DNA of 64,000 bases from Victivallaceae bacterium (GTDB taxonomy: Bacteria; Verrucomicrobiota; Lentisphaeria; Victivallales; Victivallaceae): contig JAQUTL010000006.1 in the NCBI GenBank assembly GCA_028709805.1, positions 40,900 through 104,899 on the forward strand. Direction: 5' to 3'. The position numbers and the translations under genes were made by a program. The notes beneath the pieces were generated by a model that saw only the letters and a program-made list of their open reading frames with translations, had not been told where the DNA came from and did no database searches. Shown piece by piece: positions 1 through 8,504 of the stretch (its first letter is position 1; each line of letters opens with the position of its first letter).

Positions 1-243
1 GCCATCGGCGGCGCGGCGCTGCTGGAGTCGGTAGATGCGATAAAGGAAAAAATGTCGATTTCCGCGTCTCAGGCGTTGATATGGGGGATCGGTTTTGCGG
101 TGTCGGCGGTAGTCGGCTATATTTCGCTCAAACTGTTGCTGCGGCTGCTGCGTCGCGGCGACTTCAGGTGGTTTTCATGGTATCTGGCCGCGGCTTCGAT
201 GTTCACATTCGGGCTGTGGGTCGGATCGCAAATTCATAGGTGA
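1..243 (+). CDS. uppP: Undecaprenyl-diphosphatase, C-terminal end (partial)
   Basis: The reading frame is open from the first base, so the gene enters from outside the window and only about 80 C-terminal residues are seen. They form two hydrophobic helices separated by a basic loop and end with the pattern typical of the UppP/BacA C-terminus: a glycine-rich helix (GFAVSAVVGYISLK), LLRLLRRGDF, then FSWY and a last membrane helix. UppP removes a phosphate from undecaprenyl diphosphate in the inner membrane and recycles the lipid carrier for peptidoglycan and surface polysaccharide synthesis. The catalytic part is outside the window. The stop lies 6 bases before proC. Confidence 0.75.
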   Translation, partial: AIGGAALLESVDAIKEKMSISASQALIWGIGFAVSAVVGYISLKLLLRLLRRGDFRWFSWYLAAASMFTFGLWVGSQIHR

Positions 244-249
244 TCGGTT

Positions 250-1056
250 ATGGACGATAAAATTCTTTTCATCGGCGCCGGAAAAATGGCCACCGCCATT
301 GCCGGCGGTATGACCATGCGCAACCCGGAGGACAGAATGCACATTGTTGCATTCGACCCCAATCCGAAAGCGGCGTCGGCGTTTGCCGCGGCCACCGGAT
401 GTCCGGTGTTCAGCGACGACGTGAAGCCGCTGGTGACCGGCGCGGCGACGATTCTGGTGGCGGTGAAACCGCAGTATCTCAAAGTTGCGCTGTCTCCGGT
501 TTTCGGCCTTGCGGATGACAAGCTGGTGATTTCGATTGTCGCGGGGGCGGAGCTGGCGTCGCTGGTCGAACTCACCGGCAGCAACCGGGTGGTGCGGGTG
601 ATGCCGAACACGCCGGCGCTGGTGGGCGAGGGAGTGTCGGTTTACGCTGCGGCGGGAGAACTCGCCAAAGCCGACGCCGCGACGGTGGAAAGTGTCCTCG
701 GCGCGGTAGGCAAAGCGTTTCGCGGCGAGGAGCGTTGGCTGAATGCCGTGACCGGACTTTCCGGCAGCGGTCCGGCCTATGTGCTTGAATTTATTATGGC
801 GCTGGCCGACGGCGGCGTCCGCGAAGGTCTGCCGCGCGATCTGGCGCTTGAGTTGGCAATCCGCACGGTAATCGGGTCGGCCAAGCTGGCCGCCGAGTCG
901 GGGCTGCATCCGGCGGTGCTGCGCGATCAGGTCATTTCTCCGGGCGGAACCACCGCCGCCGGAGTGGCGGAACTGGACCGGAGCGCGTTCCGCAGCGCGG
1001 TGGCCGAAGCGGTTGTGGCGGCCTCCCGCCGTTCGGCCGAACTTGGAAAGCGTTGA
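250..1056 (+). CDS. proC: Pyrroline-5-carboxylate reductase
   Basis: A 268-residue cytoplasmic enzyme of normal family length that reduces pyrroline-5-carboxylate to proline with NAD(P)H, the last step of proline synthesis. The N-terminus has the dinucleotide-binding turn FIGAGKMATAI (about residues 6-16). The C-terminal half carries the family signature, with GLSGSGPAYV (about residues 170-180) followed by ALADGGVREGLPRDLA, and a late SPGGTTAAGV. The ATG follows the uppP stop closely, suggesting one transcript. The 3' end overlaps the possible TTG start of the glycosyltransferase at 1053, although the ATG at 1065 is preferred for that gene. Confidence 0.95.
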   Translation: MDDKILFIGAGKMATAIAGGMTMRNPEDRMHIVAFDPNPKAASAFAAATGCPVFSDDVKPLVTGAATILVAVKPQYLKVALSPVFGLADDKLVISIVAGAELASLVELTGSNRVVRVMPNTPALVGEGVSVYAAAGELAKADAATVESVLGAVGKAFRGEERWLNAVTGLSGSGPAYVLEFIMALADGGVREGLPRDLALELAIRTVIGSAKLAAESGLHPAVLRDQVISPGGTTAAGVAELDRSAFRSAVAEAVVAASRRSAELGKR

Positions 1057-1064
1057 GAACGGTC

Positions 1065-1823
1065 ATGGCCAGTCTTGAAAATTGCGTGAGTGTGATTATT
1101 CCGGTTTACAACGAGGAAGACACCATTGTCGCAGTCGTGCGGCGGGTGCTGGCTCGCACCGAGGTCGGTGAAGCGATCATTGTCAATGACGCCAGCACCG
1201 ACGGGAGCTGGACGAAACTCGGCGCTTTTGCCTGCAACCCGCGGGTGCGGCTGTTTGAACAGCCGCGCAATATGGGCAAAGGGGCGGCGCTGATTCGCGG
1301 TTTTTCCGAGGCACGGTGTCCGTTTGTGCTGGTCCAGGACGCCGACTTTGAATATTCTCCCGACGAGTATCCGAACCTTCTTGCTCCTTTGGCCGACGGC
1401 CTTGCCGATGTGGTTTACGGCTCAAGGTTCATGGGCACGCCGGGAATGGTCAGATTTTTCCGGCATGAGATGGGAAACAAGTTTCTGACTTTCTGGAGCA
1501 ATGTTTTTTCCGACATCAACCTGTCGGACATGGAGACCTGCTACAAGGCGTTTCGCCGCGAGGTGATCCAGAATCTCAATCTCTCCAGCCTGCGTTTCGG
1601 TATTGAGGTGGAGCTTACCGCCAAGGTCGCCGCCGCCAGAGTGCTGCGGATATGGCAGACGCCGATCTCATATCGTCCGCGCCGGTATGACGAAGGAAAG
1701 AAGATCACATGGAGGGACGGCATAGCCGCCATGTGGCATATTTGGAAATTCAATGTGCTGGCGTCAAAGAAGAATTTCTACAAACGGCCGTGGAGGGAAA
1801 TCCTCGGAGATGGAGAACAATGA
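1065..1823 (+). CDS. Family 2 glycosyltransferase (DPM1-like)
   Basis: A 252-residue soluble GT-A glycosyltransferase. The N-terminus VSVIIPVYNEEDTI and the metal-binding QDADFEY motif are those of family 2, and the later VVYGSRFMG plus a domain without C-terminal membrane helices match polyprenyl-phosphate mannosyl/glucosyltransferases (DPM1 group). These move a sugar from a nucleotide donor to a lipid phosphate carrier on the cytoplasmic face. The ATG at 1065 is preferred to the TTG at 1053, which overlaps proC; neither has a strong Shine-Dalgarno. The stop overlaps the start of the cyclase (ATGA), so the two are probably translationally coupled. The sugar specificity cannot be read from the sequence. 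Confidence 0.85.
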   Translation: MASLENCVSVIIPVYNEEDTIVAVVRRVLARTEVGEAIIVNDASTDGSWTKLGAFACNPRVRLFEQPRNMGKGAALIRGFSEARCPFVLVQDADFEYSPDEYPNLLAPLADGLADVVYGSRFMGTPGMVRFFRHEMGNKFLTFWSNVFSDINLSDMETCYKAFRREVIQNLNLSSLRFGIEVELTAKVAAARVLRIWQTPISYRPRRYDEGKKITWRDGIAAMWHIWKFNVLASKKNFYKRPWREILGDGEQ

Positions 1824-2839
1824 TCTGGTTTGTTCTGTTCATGGTTGCCGTGCCGCTGGCGGCGCTGATGGCGGCGCTGCTGTTCGTGCAGTATCGCCGT
1901 TTTACCGGAGTGATCGGTGAACTTGAACGGAAACTTGAGGCGGAGCGCAACGACTTCGGCGTCCGTACCACAAGTTTTAGAATCGAGAATGAACAGCTTC
2001 AGACCGAGCGCGAGAAGATGCAGCGCGAAAAAGAGCGGCTGACCGAGCAGAAGTTCGCCATGGCCGAGGCCAATCTTACCATGCTTGAACTTAAGGAGAA
2101 GCTGACTGAACAGACCGCCGAACTCAAGAAACAGAAATTCGCCATGGCCGAGGCCAACCTGAAGATGCTGGAGCTGAACGAAAATCTGGCGGCGGAGAAG
2201 GAGAAGTCGGCCAAACTGCTGCGGAATATTCTGCCGGAGCGGGTGATCGCCGAACTTGGGGAAAACGGGCGCAGCGAGCCGGAACTGTTCGAGCATGTCA
2301 CGGTGTTTTTTTCCGATATCGTCGGGTTCACCGCGATTTCCGGAGCGCTTGATCCGGCGCTGCTTATTTCGGAACTCAGCGATATTTTCACTGAATTCGA
2401 TCATATTTTCGTCCGGAACGGCTGCGAGCGCATCAAGACCATCGGCGACGCCTATTTAAGCGTGTCCGGCATGCCGTCGCCGGATGCCGGCCACTTCTGC
2501 AATATTCTGCGGTCGGCGCTTGAAGCGATAAAATATCTTGCGGAACGCAACCGCACCCACGATCTGAAATGGCAGATGCGGATGGGGATTAATTCAGGAA
2601 AGGTGGTCGGCGGCATTGTCGGCGTCGAAAAATACATCTACGATGTTTTCGGCGACACCATCAACACCGCCGCCCGGATGGAGCAAACCTCGGAACCCAT
2701 GCGGATAAACGTGGCGGAAAGCACCTATTCACTGGCAAAAGACGAGTTCGAGTTTATCCCGCGGGAACCGGCGGCGGTGAAGGGCAAAGGGGTGATGCGG
2801 ATGTACTGGCTTACCGGGGAACGACAGCGGCAAGCGTGA
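1820..2839 (+). CDS. Membrane-anchored class III adenylate/guanylate cyclase
   Basis: A 339-residue protein: one N-terminal membrane helix (about residues 2-23), a long charged coiled coil (about 30-135), and a class III nucleotide cyclase domain (about 155-335). The coiled coil contains a block repeated twice (KFAMAEANL.MLEL). Visible cyclase motifs are the metal-binding FFSDIVGFT, the region ERIKTIGDAYL whose Lys contacts the base, and VFGDTINTAARM. Together these favour ATP, hence cAMP, but guanylate cyclase activity cannot be excluded. No periplasmic sensor is present, so the signal probably arrives through the coiled coil. The start overlaps the glycosyltransferase stop. The 3' end overlaps by 29 bases the end of the convergent gene at 2811. 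Confidence 0.9.
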   Translation: MIWFVLFMVAVPLAALMAALLFVQYRRFTGVIGELERKLEAERNDFGVRTTSFRIENEQLQTEREKMQREKERLTEQKFAMAEANLTMLELKEKLTEQTAELKKQKFAMAEANLKMLELNENLAAEKEKSAKLLRNILPERVIAELGENGRSEPELFEHVTVFFSDIVGFTAISGALDPALLISELSDIFTEFDHIFVRNGCERIKTIGDAYLSVSGMPSPDAGHFCNILRSALEAIKYLAERNRTHDLKWQMRMGINSGKVVGGIVGVEKYIYDVFGDTINTAARMEQTSEPMRINVAESTYSLAKDEFEFIPREPAAVKGKGVMRMYWLTGERQRQA

Positions 2840-3656
2840 CATTCACTCCGCCGTTTTCGGTCCGCACGGCTTTTCCAGCAGTGACAATCCGGAAACATTC
2901 CCGGTTCAGCCACGGCAGGGCGGCAAACAGACGTGAAAGCAGTTCGGTTGCGGCTCCGCCGCCGGTTTGACGGACGGCAAGTTGGAAAATGACGGTGCTT
3001 TCCCGGAGGTCGAAGTCCGGCGTTTCCGACATTGCCCGGACGCTGCCGCCGTTTGGCGCGGTGAATCTGGCTCCGGGACACCAGACTCCGGCGCCGGAAA
3101 ACGGCACGATGCGGTTGAGTTCCGCCGCCAGAGCGTTTTCCAGTTCCGTCCAGTCGGCAACGCGGGGCGGCGTGACGAGGCCGGCGGCAGTTTCGGCGGT
3201 TGTTTCCATCAGCAGGCGGTCGGTGTCGGGGAAGGCGCTGAAGCGGAGTCGCAGCCGGTGCGCCGCGGTGCCGTTCCAAACATAATTCCACGCGGAGTTC
3301 AGAATGACGGCTGGGAAGCGCAGACCGCGTCCGGCGTTGGCGGCTGTCGGCAGCAGTTTTAGTTCACGGCGCGCGGCGGAAAGATCGGTTCCGGGCGCCG
3401 GACTGAACAGTTTGCCGGCGTCATCGGTGACCGGCAGCAGACCGTTGGATGGAACGTCGATTTCAAAACTGACGGCAAGCTCGGTTCCGGAGTCCTGAAC
3501 CCAGACGGCGGGCGACTGGTCGTTCCAGTCGGAGAAAGCTGAATCCCGCCCGATGCGGGTAATCTCGACCGGGGTTCTGGCAATGCCGACGGCCTTGCCG
3601 CCGAAGAGCGCCAGCGCCGTGCCGATATTAATGTGTTCCGAAGCGTTTCCTGACAT
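2811..3656 (-). CDS. Hypothetical protein, beta-rich
   Basis: A 281-residue protein I do not recognise. No signal peptide, membrane helix or catalytic motif is evident. The sequence is rich in short hydrophobic/polar alternations that suggest beta structure, and it may consist of two similar-sized halves. The start at 3656 is chosen because AGGAGG lies six bases upstream; a longer in-frame start at 3722 has no such site. It is transcribed against the cyclase and their 3' ends overlap by 29 bases. Its GC content matches its neighbours, giving no sign of transfer. It may be a lineage-specific gene. Confidence 0.65.
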   Translation of the reverse strand: MSGNASEHINIGTALALFGGKAVGIARTPVEITRIGRDSAFSDWNDQSPAVWVQDSGTELAVSFEIDVPSNGLLPVTDDAGKLFSPAPGTDLSAARRELKLLPTAANAGRGLRFPAVILNSAWNYVWNGTAAHRLRLRFSAFPDTDRLLMETTAETAAGLVTPPRVADWTELENALAAELNRIVPFSGAGVWCPGARFTAPNGGSVRAMSETPDFDLRESTVIFQLAVRQTGGGAATELLSRLFAALPWLNRECFRIVTAGKAVRTENGGVNVTLAAVVPR

Positions 3657-3795
3657 GTTTTTCCTCCTTGACAGTTTGATTTTGAATGGTCGGATCGTCT
3701 CATCGTAGCGCTGAAGTGTCAACCGCGGTGAAAGTCTTATTTCGGCGCAAAAATGTTTTTATCTTCACTAATTAGGGCAAAAGCGGCGGAAAAAC

Positions 3796-3824
3796 TTGCT
3801 TTTTGGGTAAAAATGGATTATCTT
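3796..3824 (+). promoter_or_regulatory. Sigma-70-like promoter of the PBP/SEDS pair
   Basis: TTGCTT (3796-3801) and TATCTT (3819-3824) are separated by 17 bases in an AT-rich stretch 25 bases before the start at 3849. This is the only good promoter match between the divergent hypothetical gene and the PBP-like gene. Confidence 0.5.
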
Positions 3825-3848
3825 TTTATAAAATAAGGAAAGCAAACG

Positions 3849-4550
3849 ATGCGGAACAGAATCGGCCTCCGGATGAATATCATGCTCGGCTTGTTCGGGC
3901 TGTGGCTGCTTGCCGTATTGGTTTCGCTGTTCAATATCGGAATATTCCAGCGCGATGAATATCTGCGCCGGGGTGACGATATCGCCGTCCGGCAGTTTTT
4001 CATTCCGCCGCAGCGCGGCCGGATATTCGACAAAAAACGCACGGTGCTGGCCTGGTCGGAACGCTATTTTGATCTGACGGTTGACGCCGGCGCCGCCGAA
4101 AGCGGCGAATGGCCGGCGATCCGGGAGTCGCTTGCCGGAGTGCTGCCGAATATTCCGGAAAAGCCGGCGGCGAAAGACAGCAGTGCAAAAAACATTGTCC
4201 TGTTTCGCGGGGTTCCGGTGGACGCGCTTTCACAGCTGAAAACTCCGCTCGGCCGGTTTCATTCGCTCCGGATTCAGCCCCGGGTCGAACGGCGGGTCTA
4301 TGACGATCCGGCGGTACGCCGACTGATCGGAGAAGTCGCAAATTATGACAACTGCCTGACCGGAGTCTCCGGCGTGGAACAGCAGTATGACCGGACGTTG
4401 TCCGGCGTCGCGGAAATATATGAGATCACGGTGGACAAATACGGCAACGAGATATTGTCAACCCGCAAAGTGCTTCAGAAGCCCCGCGCCGGTTATCCCG
4501 TGGTACTGCCGTTCACACTTGAAGATATTCTGAAGGCTAACCGGGAGTAG
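3849..4550 (+). CDS. PBP2-like dimerisation-domain protein without transpeptidase domain
   Basis: A 233-residue protein that resembles only the front third of a class B penicillin-binding protein. It has a cytoplasmic basic tip, one membrane helix (about residues 10-32), then the pedestal motif R-G-x-I-x-D (QRGRIFDKKRTVLA, about 56-68). A later stretch, VRRLIGEVANYDN.LTGVSGVEQQYD, matches the dimerisation region just before the transpeptidase. The protein then stops: no SxxK, SxN or KTG motif follows. Normal class B PBPs are about 550-700 residues. It lies 4 bases upstream of a SEDS glycosyltransferase gene, whose usual partner is a full PBP. The reading frame is clean and the stop is followed at once by the next gene, so this looks like a real short form rather than a broken gene. 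Confidence 0.8.
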   Translation: MRNRIGLRMNIMLGLFGLWLLAVLVSLFNIGIFQRDEYLRRGDDIAVRQFFIPPQRGRIFDKKRTVLAWSERYFDLTVDAGAAESGEWPAIRESLAGVLPNIPEKPAAKDSSAKNIVLFRGVPVDALSQLKTPLGRFHSLRIQPRVERRVYDDPAVRRLIGEVANYDNCLTGVSGVEQQYDRTLSGVAEIYEITVDKYGNEILSTRKVLQKPRAGYPVVLPFTLEDILKANRE

Positions 4551-4554
4551 GCGG

Positions 4555-5661
4555 ATGAACGGGCAGAAAATGGAATCGGGACGCAGCTGGGAGCGCCGGA
4601 GTCTGGCATGGTCGGCCGCGGTGCTGTGCGCGTTGCTCGGCATGTGGGGCTGCATGGCGATATACAGTACCCAGATCGCCGCGCTGCGCGACTGGAACTT
4701 TTTGGGCCGTCAAATCGTTTTTCTGCTGATCGGCGTTCCGGTGCTGGTAATATGCTGGAAAATTCCGTTCCGCTGGTACGAGCGCTTCGGAGTACCGGTG
4801 GCGTTGGCGGCGCTGTTCGGCGTGTTCAGCGTTCTGTTCTGGGGGCGGCCGATCAACGGCATGTCCGGCTGGTTTGAGCCGTTCGGAGGAATACAGATTC
4901 AGCCATCGGAATTCGCCAAGCCGTGTTATCTGCTGCTGCTGGCGCTGTTATGGCGCCGCGTCGCTCCGCGAAGCGAGCTTGCGGCCATGACGGTGTGTTT
5001 TGTCGCGGCGGCGGCGTTTTCGATCCCGGTGGCGCTGGAGCCGGACTACGGGTCGGCGGTGATTTTCGCGGCGATGCTGCTGATATTCCTGTTCATTTCC
5101 GGCTGCGGACTGTGGAAACTTCTGCTCGGCGGAACTTTGTTGTGTGCGATCGGCGCGGCTCTGGCGGCGCTGCGGTGGGATATGGTGGTCCGGCGGTTCG
5201 AGGCGGTCTTCGGCAATGCCGACATGCTGGGAAACGGCTGGCATGTTCAACAGTTCCAGCTGGCCATTGCCCGGGGCGGGTGGATGGGGTCTAAACTGGG
5301 AAACACGGTGTGGACGGAAAACTATCTGCCGCTGGCGCACAACGATTCCATCTTCGCTTCCATGGCTGAAACGCTTGGATTTCTGGGGACGATTCCGCTG
5401 TTGGCGCTGTTGTGCGCGCTGGTGGTGGTGCTGGTCAGACTGGCTCGCGGCTGCGATGACGATACCGGAAAAATATTCGTTGGATCGGCGGCGTTTCTGA
5501 TCGCGCTTCAGTCGCTGCTGCACATAAGCGTGAACGCCGCGCTGCTGCCGCCCACCGGGTTGACGCTGCCGCTGATCAGTTACGGCGGCAGTTCTCTGAT
5601 CGGGACAATGATGCTGGTCGGGATGGCGCTCAGCGCCGCCGATGCGGAAAAATCGGAATAA
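4555..5661 (+). CDS. SEDS-family peptidoglycan polymerase (FtsW/RodA)
   Basis: A 368-residue polytopic membrane protein with about ten hydrophobic helices. Family motifs are clear: IQPSEFAK (about residue 123), ALEPDYGSA (about 160), the periplasmic loop LPLAHNDSIFA.MAETLGFLG (about 260-280), and near the end PPTGLTLPLISYGGSS. SEDS proteins polymerise lipid II into glycan strands together with a class B PBP. FtsW and RodA cannot be separated by eye. The gene is not inside the dcw cluster at 8.8 kb and its upstream partner is the transpeptidase-less PBP, so a division or elongation role is not settled. It follows that partner by 4 bases, so one operon is likely. Confidence 0.92.
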   Translation: MNGQKMESGRSWERRSLAWSAAVLCALLGMWGCMAIYSTQIAALRDWNFLGRQIVFLLIGVPVLVICWKIPFRWYERFGVPVALAALFGVFSVLFWGRPINGMSGWFEPFGGIQIQPSEFAKPCYLLLLALLWRRVAPRSELAAMTVCFVAAAAFSIPVALEPDYGSAVIFAAMLLIFLFISGCGLWKLLLGGTLLCAIGAALAALRWDMVVRRFEAVFGNADMLGNGWHVQQFQLAIARGGWMGSKLGNTVWTENYLPLAHNDSIFASMAETLGFLGTIPLLALLCALVVVLVRLARGCDDDTGKIFVGSAAFLIALQSLLHISVNAALLPPTGLTLPLISYGGSSLIGTMMLVGMALSAADAEKSE

Positions 5662-5691
5662 ATTGCCTTTCGTTCTTGTAAAAAGTGTTAA

Positions 5692-5853
5692 ACGGAGGTA
5701 TTTTAGAATAAAGCGGACGGCGCCGCCCGATGCGGAGCCGACTGGATGTAAATCAATTAACGAGGATGGTATGAGCACTGAAAACGTGACGCTTGCCCAA
5801 GAAAGCGAACCTCCGTCTAGTAGTCGGCCGGGAACGGTCGGCGCCTCCTCGTT
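5692..5853 (+). promoter_or_regulatory. Candidate structured leader of corA with two competing stems
   Basis: The 334 bases between the SEDS gene and corA contain two perfect long-range complementarities. ACGGAGGT (5692-5699) pairs with ACCTCCGT (5809-5816), and AACGAGGA (5759-5766) pairs with TCCTCGTT (5846-5853). Their order makes them cross, so they are either a pseudoknot or mutually exclusive folds. The second stem covers the ribosome-binding site of the short ORF at 5771. A further hairpin is visible around 5825-5842. I could not match the element to a known Mg2+ riboswitch (M-box). Confidence 0.5.
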
Positions 5854-5866
5854 GTTCATCTTCTGA
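5771..5866 (+). CDS. Possible 31-residue leader peptide upstream of corA
   Basis: A short ORF of 31 codons preceded by GAGG five bases upstream of ATG. The product is rich in Glu, Pro and Ser (ESEPPSSSRPG) with a hydrophobic end. It sits inside the two competing leader stems, so its translation would decide which stem can form. In enterobacteria the corA and mgtA leaders contain short ORFs that couple translation to Mg2+; whether this is analogous is inference. It could also be chance. Confidence 0.35.
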   Translation: MSTENVTLAQESEPPSSSRPGTVGASSLFIF

Positions 5867-5942
5867 TAGGGCATTGGATAAGGGGGGCGGCGGCAGTCGT
5901 TCCGGTCGATTCCTTGACGGTTATTCAAAAAGGAATTGCCAA

Positions 5943-5999
5943 ATGCTTGATTATTTTTCTTTTGAGTCTCATGTTTCACCGTTTGGGGTGGCAGCATGA
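5943..5999 (+). CDS. 18-residue upstream ORF overlapping corA
   Basis: An 18-codon ORF starting with ATG at 5943, preceded by AAGGA eight bases upstream. Its stop TGA overlaps the corA start as ATGA. The arrangement is typical of translational coupling: ribosomes finishing this peptide would re-initiate at corA. The peptide (MLDYFSFESHVSPFGVAA) has no known similarity that I recognise. Confidence 0.4.
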   Translation: MLDYFSFESHVSPFGVAA

Positions 6000-6925
6000 T
6001 CCAGATGTTTCACAAAGCCAGTTACAATCTGCGCGAAGTGTCCGACCGCGAGCCGGGGTGCTGGATCAACATCTCGGCTCCGACGCCGGCTGAAGTGGAC
6101 GATATTTCCCGCCGGCTGAATATTCCGCCGACCATGCTTACCGACCCGCTGGACGAAGATGAACGCGCCAGAATCGAAGTCGAGGACGATACGCTGCTGA
6201 TTCTGCTGCGCGTGCCTTATTTTACCAGTGACGCCGATGTGCCGTTTCGCGTGGTTCCGCTCGGCATCATTTATTCCGGCGACTTTGTCATCACCGTGTC
6301 GAGCCGGCACGCCACCATTATGAACGATTTTTCCAACGGGCTGGTGCGCAATTTTATTACGGTAAACCGCGAGCGGTTCATATTCCAGATACTCAACCGC
6401 GCCGCGCTGCTTTACCTTAACTATCTTAAAGAAATCAACATTCGCACCGAAAATATCGAGCGCGAACTTCAGACCGCGGTCAGCAACCACAAGTTGATCA
6501 ACATGCAGTTGCTGGGCAAGAGCTTGGTGTATTTCACCACCAGTCTGAAAGCGAACGAGATCATGATCGGGCGGCTTTCCAATTTGAAGATGTTCAAGGT
6601 GTCGGACGATGACGAGGAGATGTTCGCCGACGTGATCGTCGAGTACCGCCAGGCGCTGGAAATGGCGACGGTTTATAACAACATTCTCAACGGAACCATG
6701 GACGCGTTTGCTTCGATCATCTCCAACAACCTGAACGTGGTAATGCGGACTTTGACCTATATCAGCATCATACTGATGGTGCCGACGCTGATTACCAGCA
6801 TGTACGGCATGAACATCGCCTGGCTGCCGTTTGCACAAAACCCTTACGGGTTGTATATTATTATGGGAGCCTCGGTGGTTGTGTCGCTGCTGGTGTGGTT
6901 CAGCCTCAGGAAGCGGAAACTTTAA
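5996..6925 (+). CDS. corA: CorA-family magnesium/cobalt transporter
   Basis: A 309-residue protein of usual CorA length. The N-terminal cytoplasmic domain is acidic, a long helix follows, and two membrane helices lie at the C-terminus (about residues 250-305). The signature YGMN selectivity motif is at about residues 269-272, directly after the first membrane helix, followed by a short loop (IAWLPFAQNP) and the second helix, which ends in a basic tail (RKRKL). CorA forms a homopentameric channel for passive Mg2+ uptake. The long leader and overlapping upstream ORF suggest control at the RNA or translation level. The next gene starts 12 bases downstream but is functionally unrelated. Confidence 0.93.
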   Translation: MIQMFHKASYNLREVSDREPGCWINISAPTPAEVDDISRRLNIPPTMLTDPLDEDERARIEVEDDTLLILLRVPYFTSDADVPFRVVPLGIIYSGDFVITVSSRHATIMNDFSNGLVRNFITVNRERFIFQILNRAALLYLNYLKEINIRTENIERELQTAVSNHKLINMQLLGKSLVYFTTSLKANEIMIGRLSNLKMFKVSDDDEEMFADVIVEYRQALEMATVYNNILNGTMDAFASIISNNLNVVMRTLTYISIILMVPTLITSMYGMNIAWLPFAQNPYGLYIIMGASVVVSLLVWFSLRKRKL

Positions 6926-6937
6926 AGGATTGCTGGA

Positions 6938-8308
6938 ATGAAAAAAAATATTTTGTGCATTGGCGCCGGTTATGTGGGCAGTCCCACCATGGCGGTGATC
7001 GCCGACAATTGTCCGGACTGCATTGTGACGGTGGTGGACATCAATGAAAAGCGCATAGCGGCATGGAATTCCGACAATCTGCCGATATACGAGCCGGGAC
7101 TTGACGAGGTGGTGAAGCGCCGGCGCGGGAAAAATCTTTTTTATTCCACCGACATTCCGGCGGCGATCAGAAAAGCCGACATCATCTTTGTATCGGTAAA
7201 CACTCCGACCAAAACCTTCGGGTCGGGCGCCGGTAAGGCGGCCGATCTGCAGTATCTGGAAAAGACCGCGAGAAGCATCGTTGAATATGCGGATTCCGAC
7301 AAAATCGTGGTCGAAAAGAGCACGCTGCCGGTGCGCACCGCTCAGGCGATGAGCCGTATTCTGCAAAGCAATCGCAAGCATCTCAAGTTTCCGGTGGTTT
7401 CCAATCCGGAGTTTCTGGCCGAAGGTACCGCGATCAACGATCTTCAGCATCCGGACCGGGTGCTGATCGGCGGACTGGAAACGCCGGAGGGGCGCACCGC
7501 GGTCGAAACGGTGGCCGGGATTTACGCCAACTGGGTGCCGCGGGAAAGGATCATCACCACCAATTTGTGGTCGAGCGAACTGACCAAACTGGTGTCGAAC
7601 GCGCTGCTGGCCCAGCGGATATCGTCGATCAACAGCATTTCAGCGTTGTGCGAGAAAACCGAGGCCAATGTCTATGAGGTGGCCGCGGCCGCCGGACGCG
7701 ACTCCAGGATCGGCTCAAAGTTTTTGAAAGCCGGCATCGGGTTCGGCGGATCGTGCTTCAAGAAGGATATTCTCAATCTGGTCTATCTCTGCGAGTATTA
7801 CGGACTGCCGGAAGTGGCGGCGTATTGGGAGCAGGTGGTGAAAATCAACGATTTTCAGGCAAGCCGATTCGTCAAGAACATGCTCAGCTCGATGTTCAAC
7901 ACGGTGGCCGACAAGAAGATCGCCGTTTTCGGATTCGCTTTTAAGGCCGACACCAGCGACACCCGGGAATCCCCGGCTTGCGCCGTATGTCTGCAACTGC
8001 TTGAAGAGCGCGCCAATATCGCCATCCATGACCCGAAGGCGCTGGAAAACGCCAAGGTGGATTTGGCCGATGCCGTCGGCAATATTGAATACGTCGATTG
8101 TCCGTACGAAGCGGTCACGGGTGCGCATGCGATCGCCGTTATGACCGACTGGCCGGAATTTGCGAAACTCGACTATCGGCGGATATTCGAGCTGATGGAA
8201 AAACCGGCGTTTATTTTTGACGGCCGGAACATATTGGATCATAAGGCGCTTTATGAGATTGGGTTCAATGTCTACCCGATCGGCAAAAAAGCGCTGGTCA
8301 GGCAGTGA
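6938..8308 (+). CDS. ugd: UDP-glucose 6-dehydrogenase
   Basis: A 456-residue enzyme that oxidises UDP-glucose twice with NAD+ to give UDP-glucuronate, a precursor for acidic polysaccharides. The N-terminal Rossmann motif is [16 protein letters not shown], followed by VVDINEKRI. The catalytic cysteine is in [11 protein letters not shown] (about residue 273). The C-terminal NAD/UDP-binding part includes [17 protein letters not shown]. The N-terminal segment, with an insertion before the second strand ([12 protein letters not shown]) and [10 protein letters not shown], resembles the animal/plant-type enzyme more than the short bacterial form. ATG follows a weak purine-rich site. A strong terminator lies about 100 bases after the stop. 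Confidence 0.95.
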   Translation: MKKNILCIGAGYVGSPTMAVIADNCPDCIVTVVDINEKRIAAWNSDNLPIYEPGLDEVVKRRRGKNLFYSTDIPAAIRKADIIFVSVNTPTKTFGSGAGKAADLQYLEKTARSIVEYADSDKIVVEKSTLPVRTAQAMSRILQSNRKHLKFPVVSNPEFLAEGTAINDLQHPDRVLIGGLETPEGRTAVETVAGIYANWVPRERIITTNLWSSELTKLVSNALLAQRISSINSISALCEKTEANVYEVAAAAGRDSRIGSKFLKAGIGFGGSCFKKDILNLVYLCEYYGLPEVAAYWEQVVKINDFQASRFVKNMLSSMFNTVADKKIAVFGFAFKADTSDTRESPACAVCLQLLEERANIAIHDPKALENAKVDLADAVGNIEYVDCPYEAVTGAHAIAVMTDWPEFAKLDYRRIFELMEKPAFIFDGRNILDHKALYEIGFNVYPIGKKALVRQ

Positions 8309-8408
8309 GGCTGCCGGGGTTGGGCTTGATTTTGAAACGGCGGGGTGACGATGAATCGTCTCGCACAAAGCATACAGGCCGCACAACCGGACGGAGGGTT
8401 GAATTTGA

Positions 8409-8440
8409 AACGGCGTCGGTGACGGCGCCGTTTTTTTTTG
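8409..8440 (+). terminator. Rho-independent terminator after ugd
   Basis: AACGGCG pairs with CGCCGTT across a ten-base loop and is followed by a run of nine T residues. A related unit (TTTGAAACGGCG.GGTGAC) occurs some 70 bases earlier at about 8331-8350, so the segment contains a short imperfect direct repeat. Confidence 0.7.
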
Positions 8441-8504
8441 TTTTTTTTCATAAAGTCAGGAACCGGCTCTTTCTTCAGCATGTCTAAGGCAGCAGTTCCC
8501 GTTC

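Noticed and set aside
5692..5816. Known Mg2+ riboswitch (M-box) upstream of corA
   Set aside because: The conserved M-box sequence elements are absent; kept only as an unassigned structured leader.
5793..5999. 68-residue ORF spanning the corA leader
   Set aside because: The only start would be a TTG with no ribosome-binding site; only its last 18 codons from ATG 5943 have gene-like signals.
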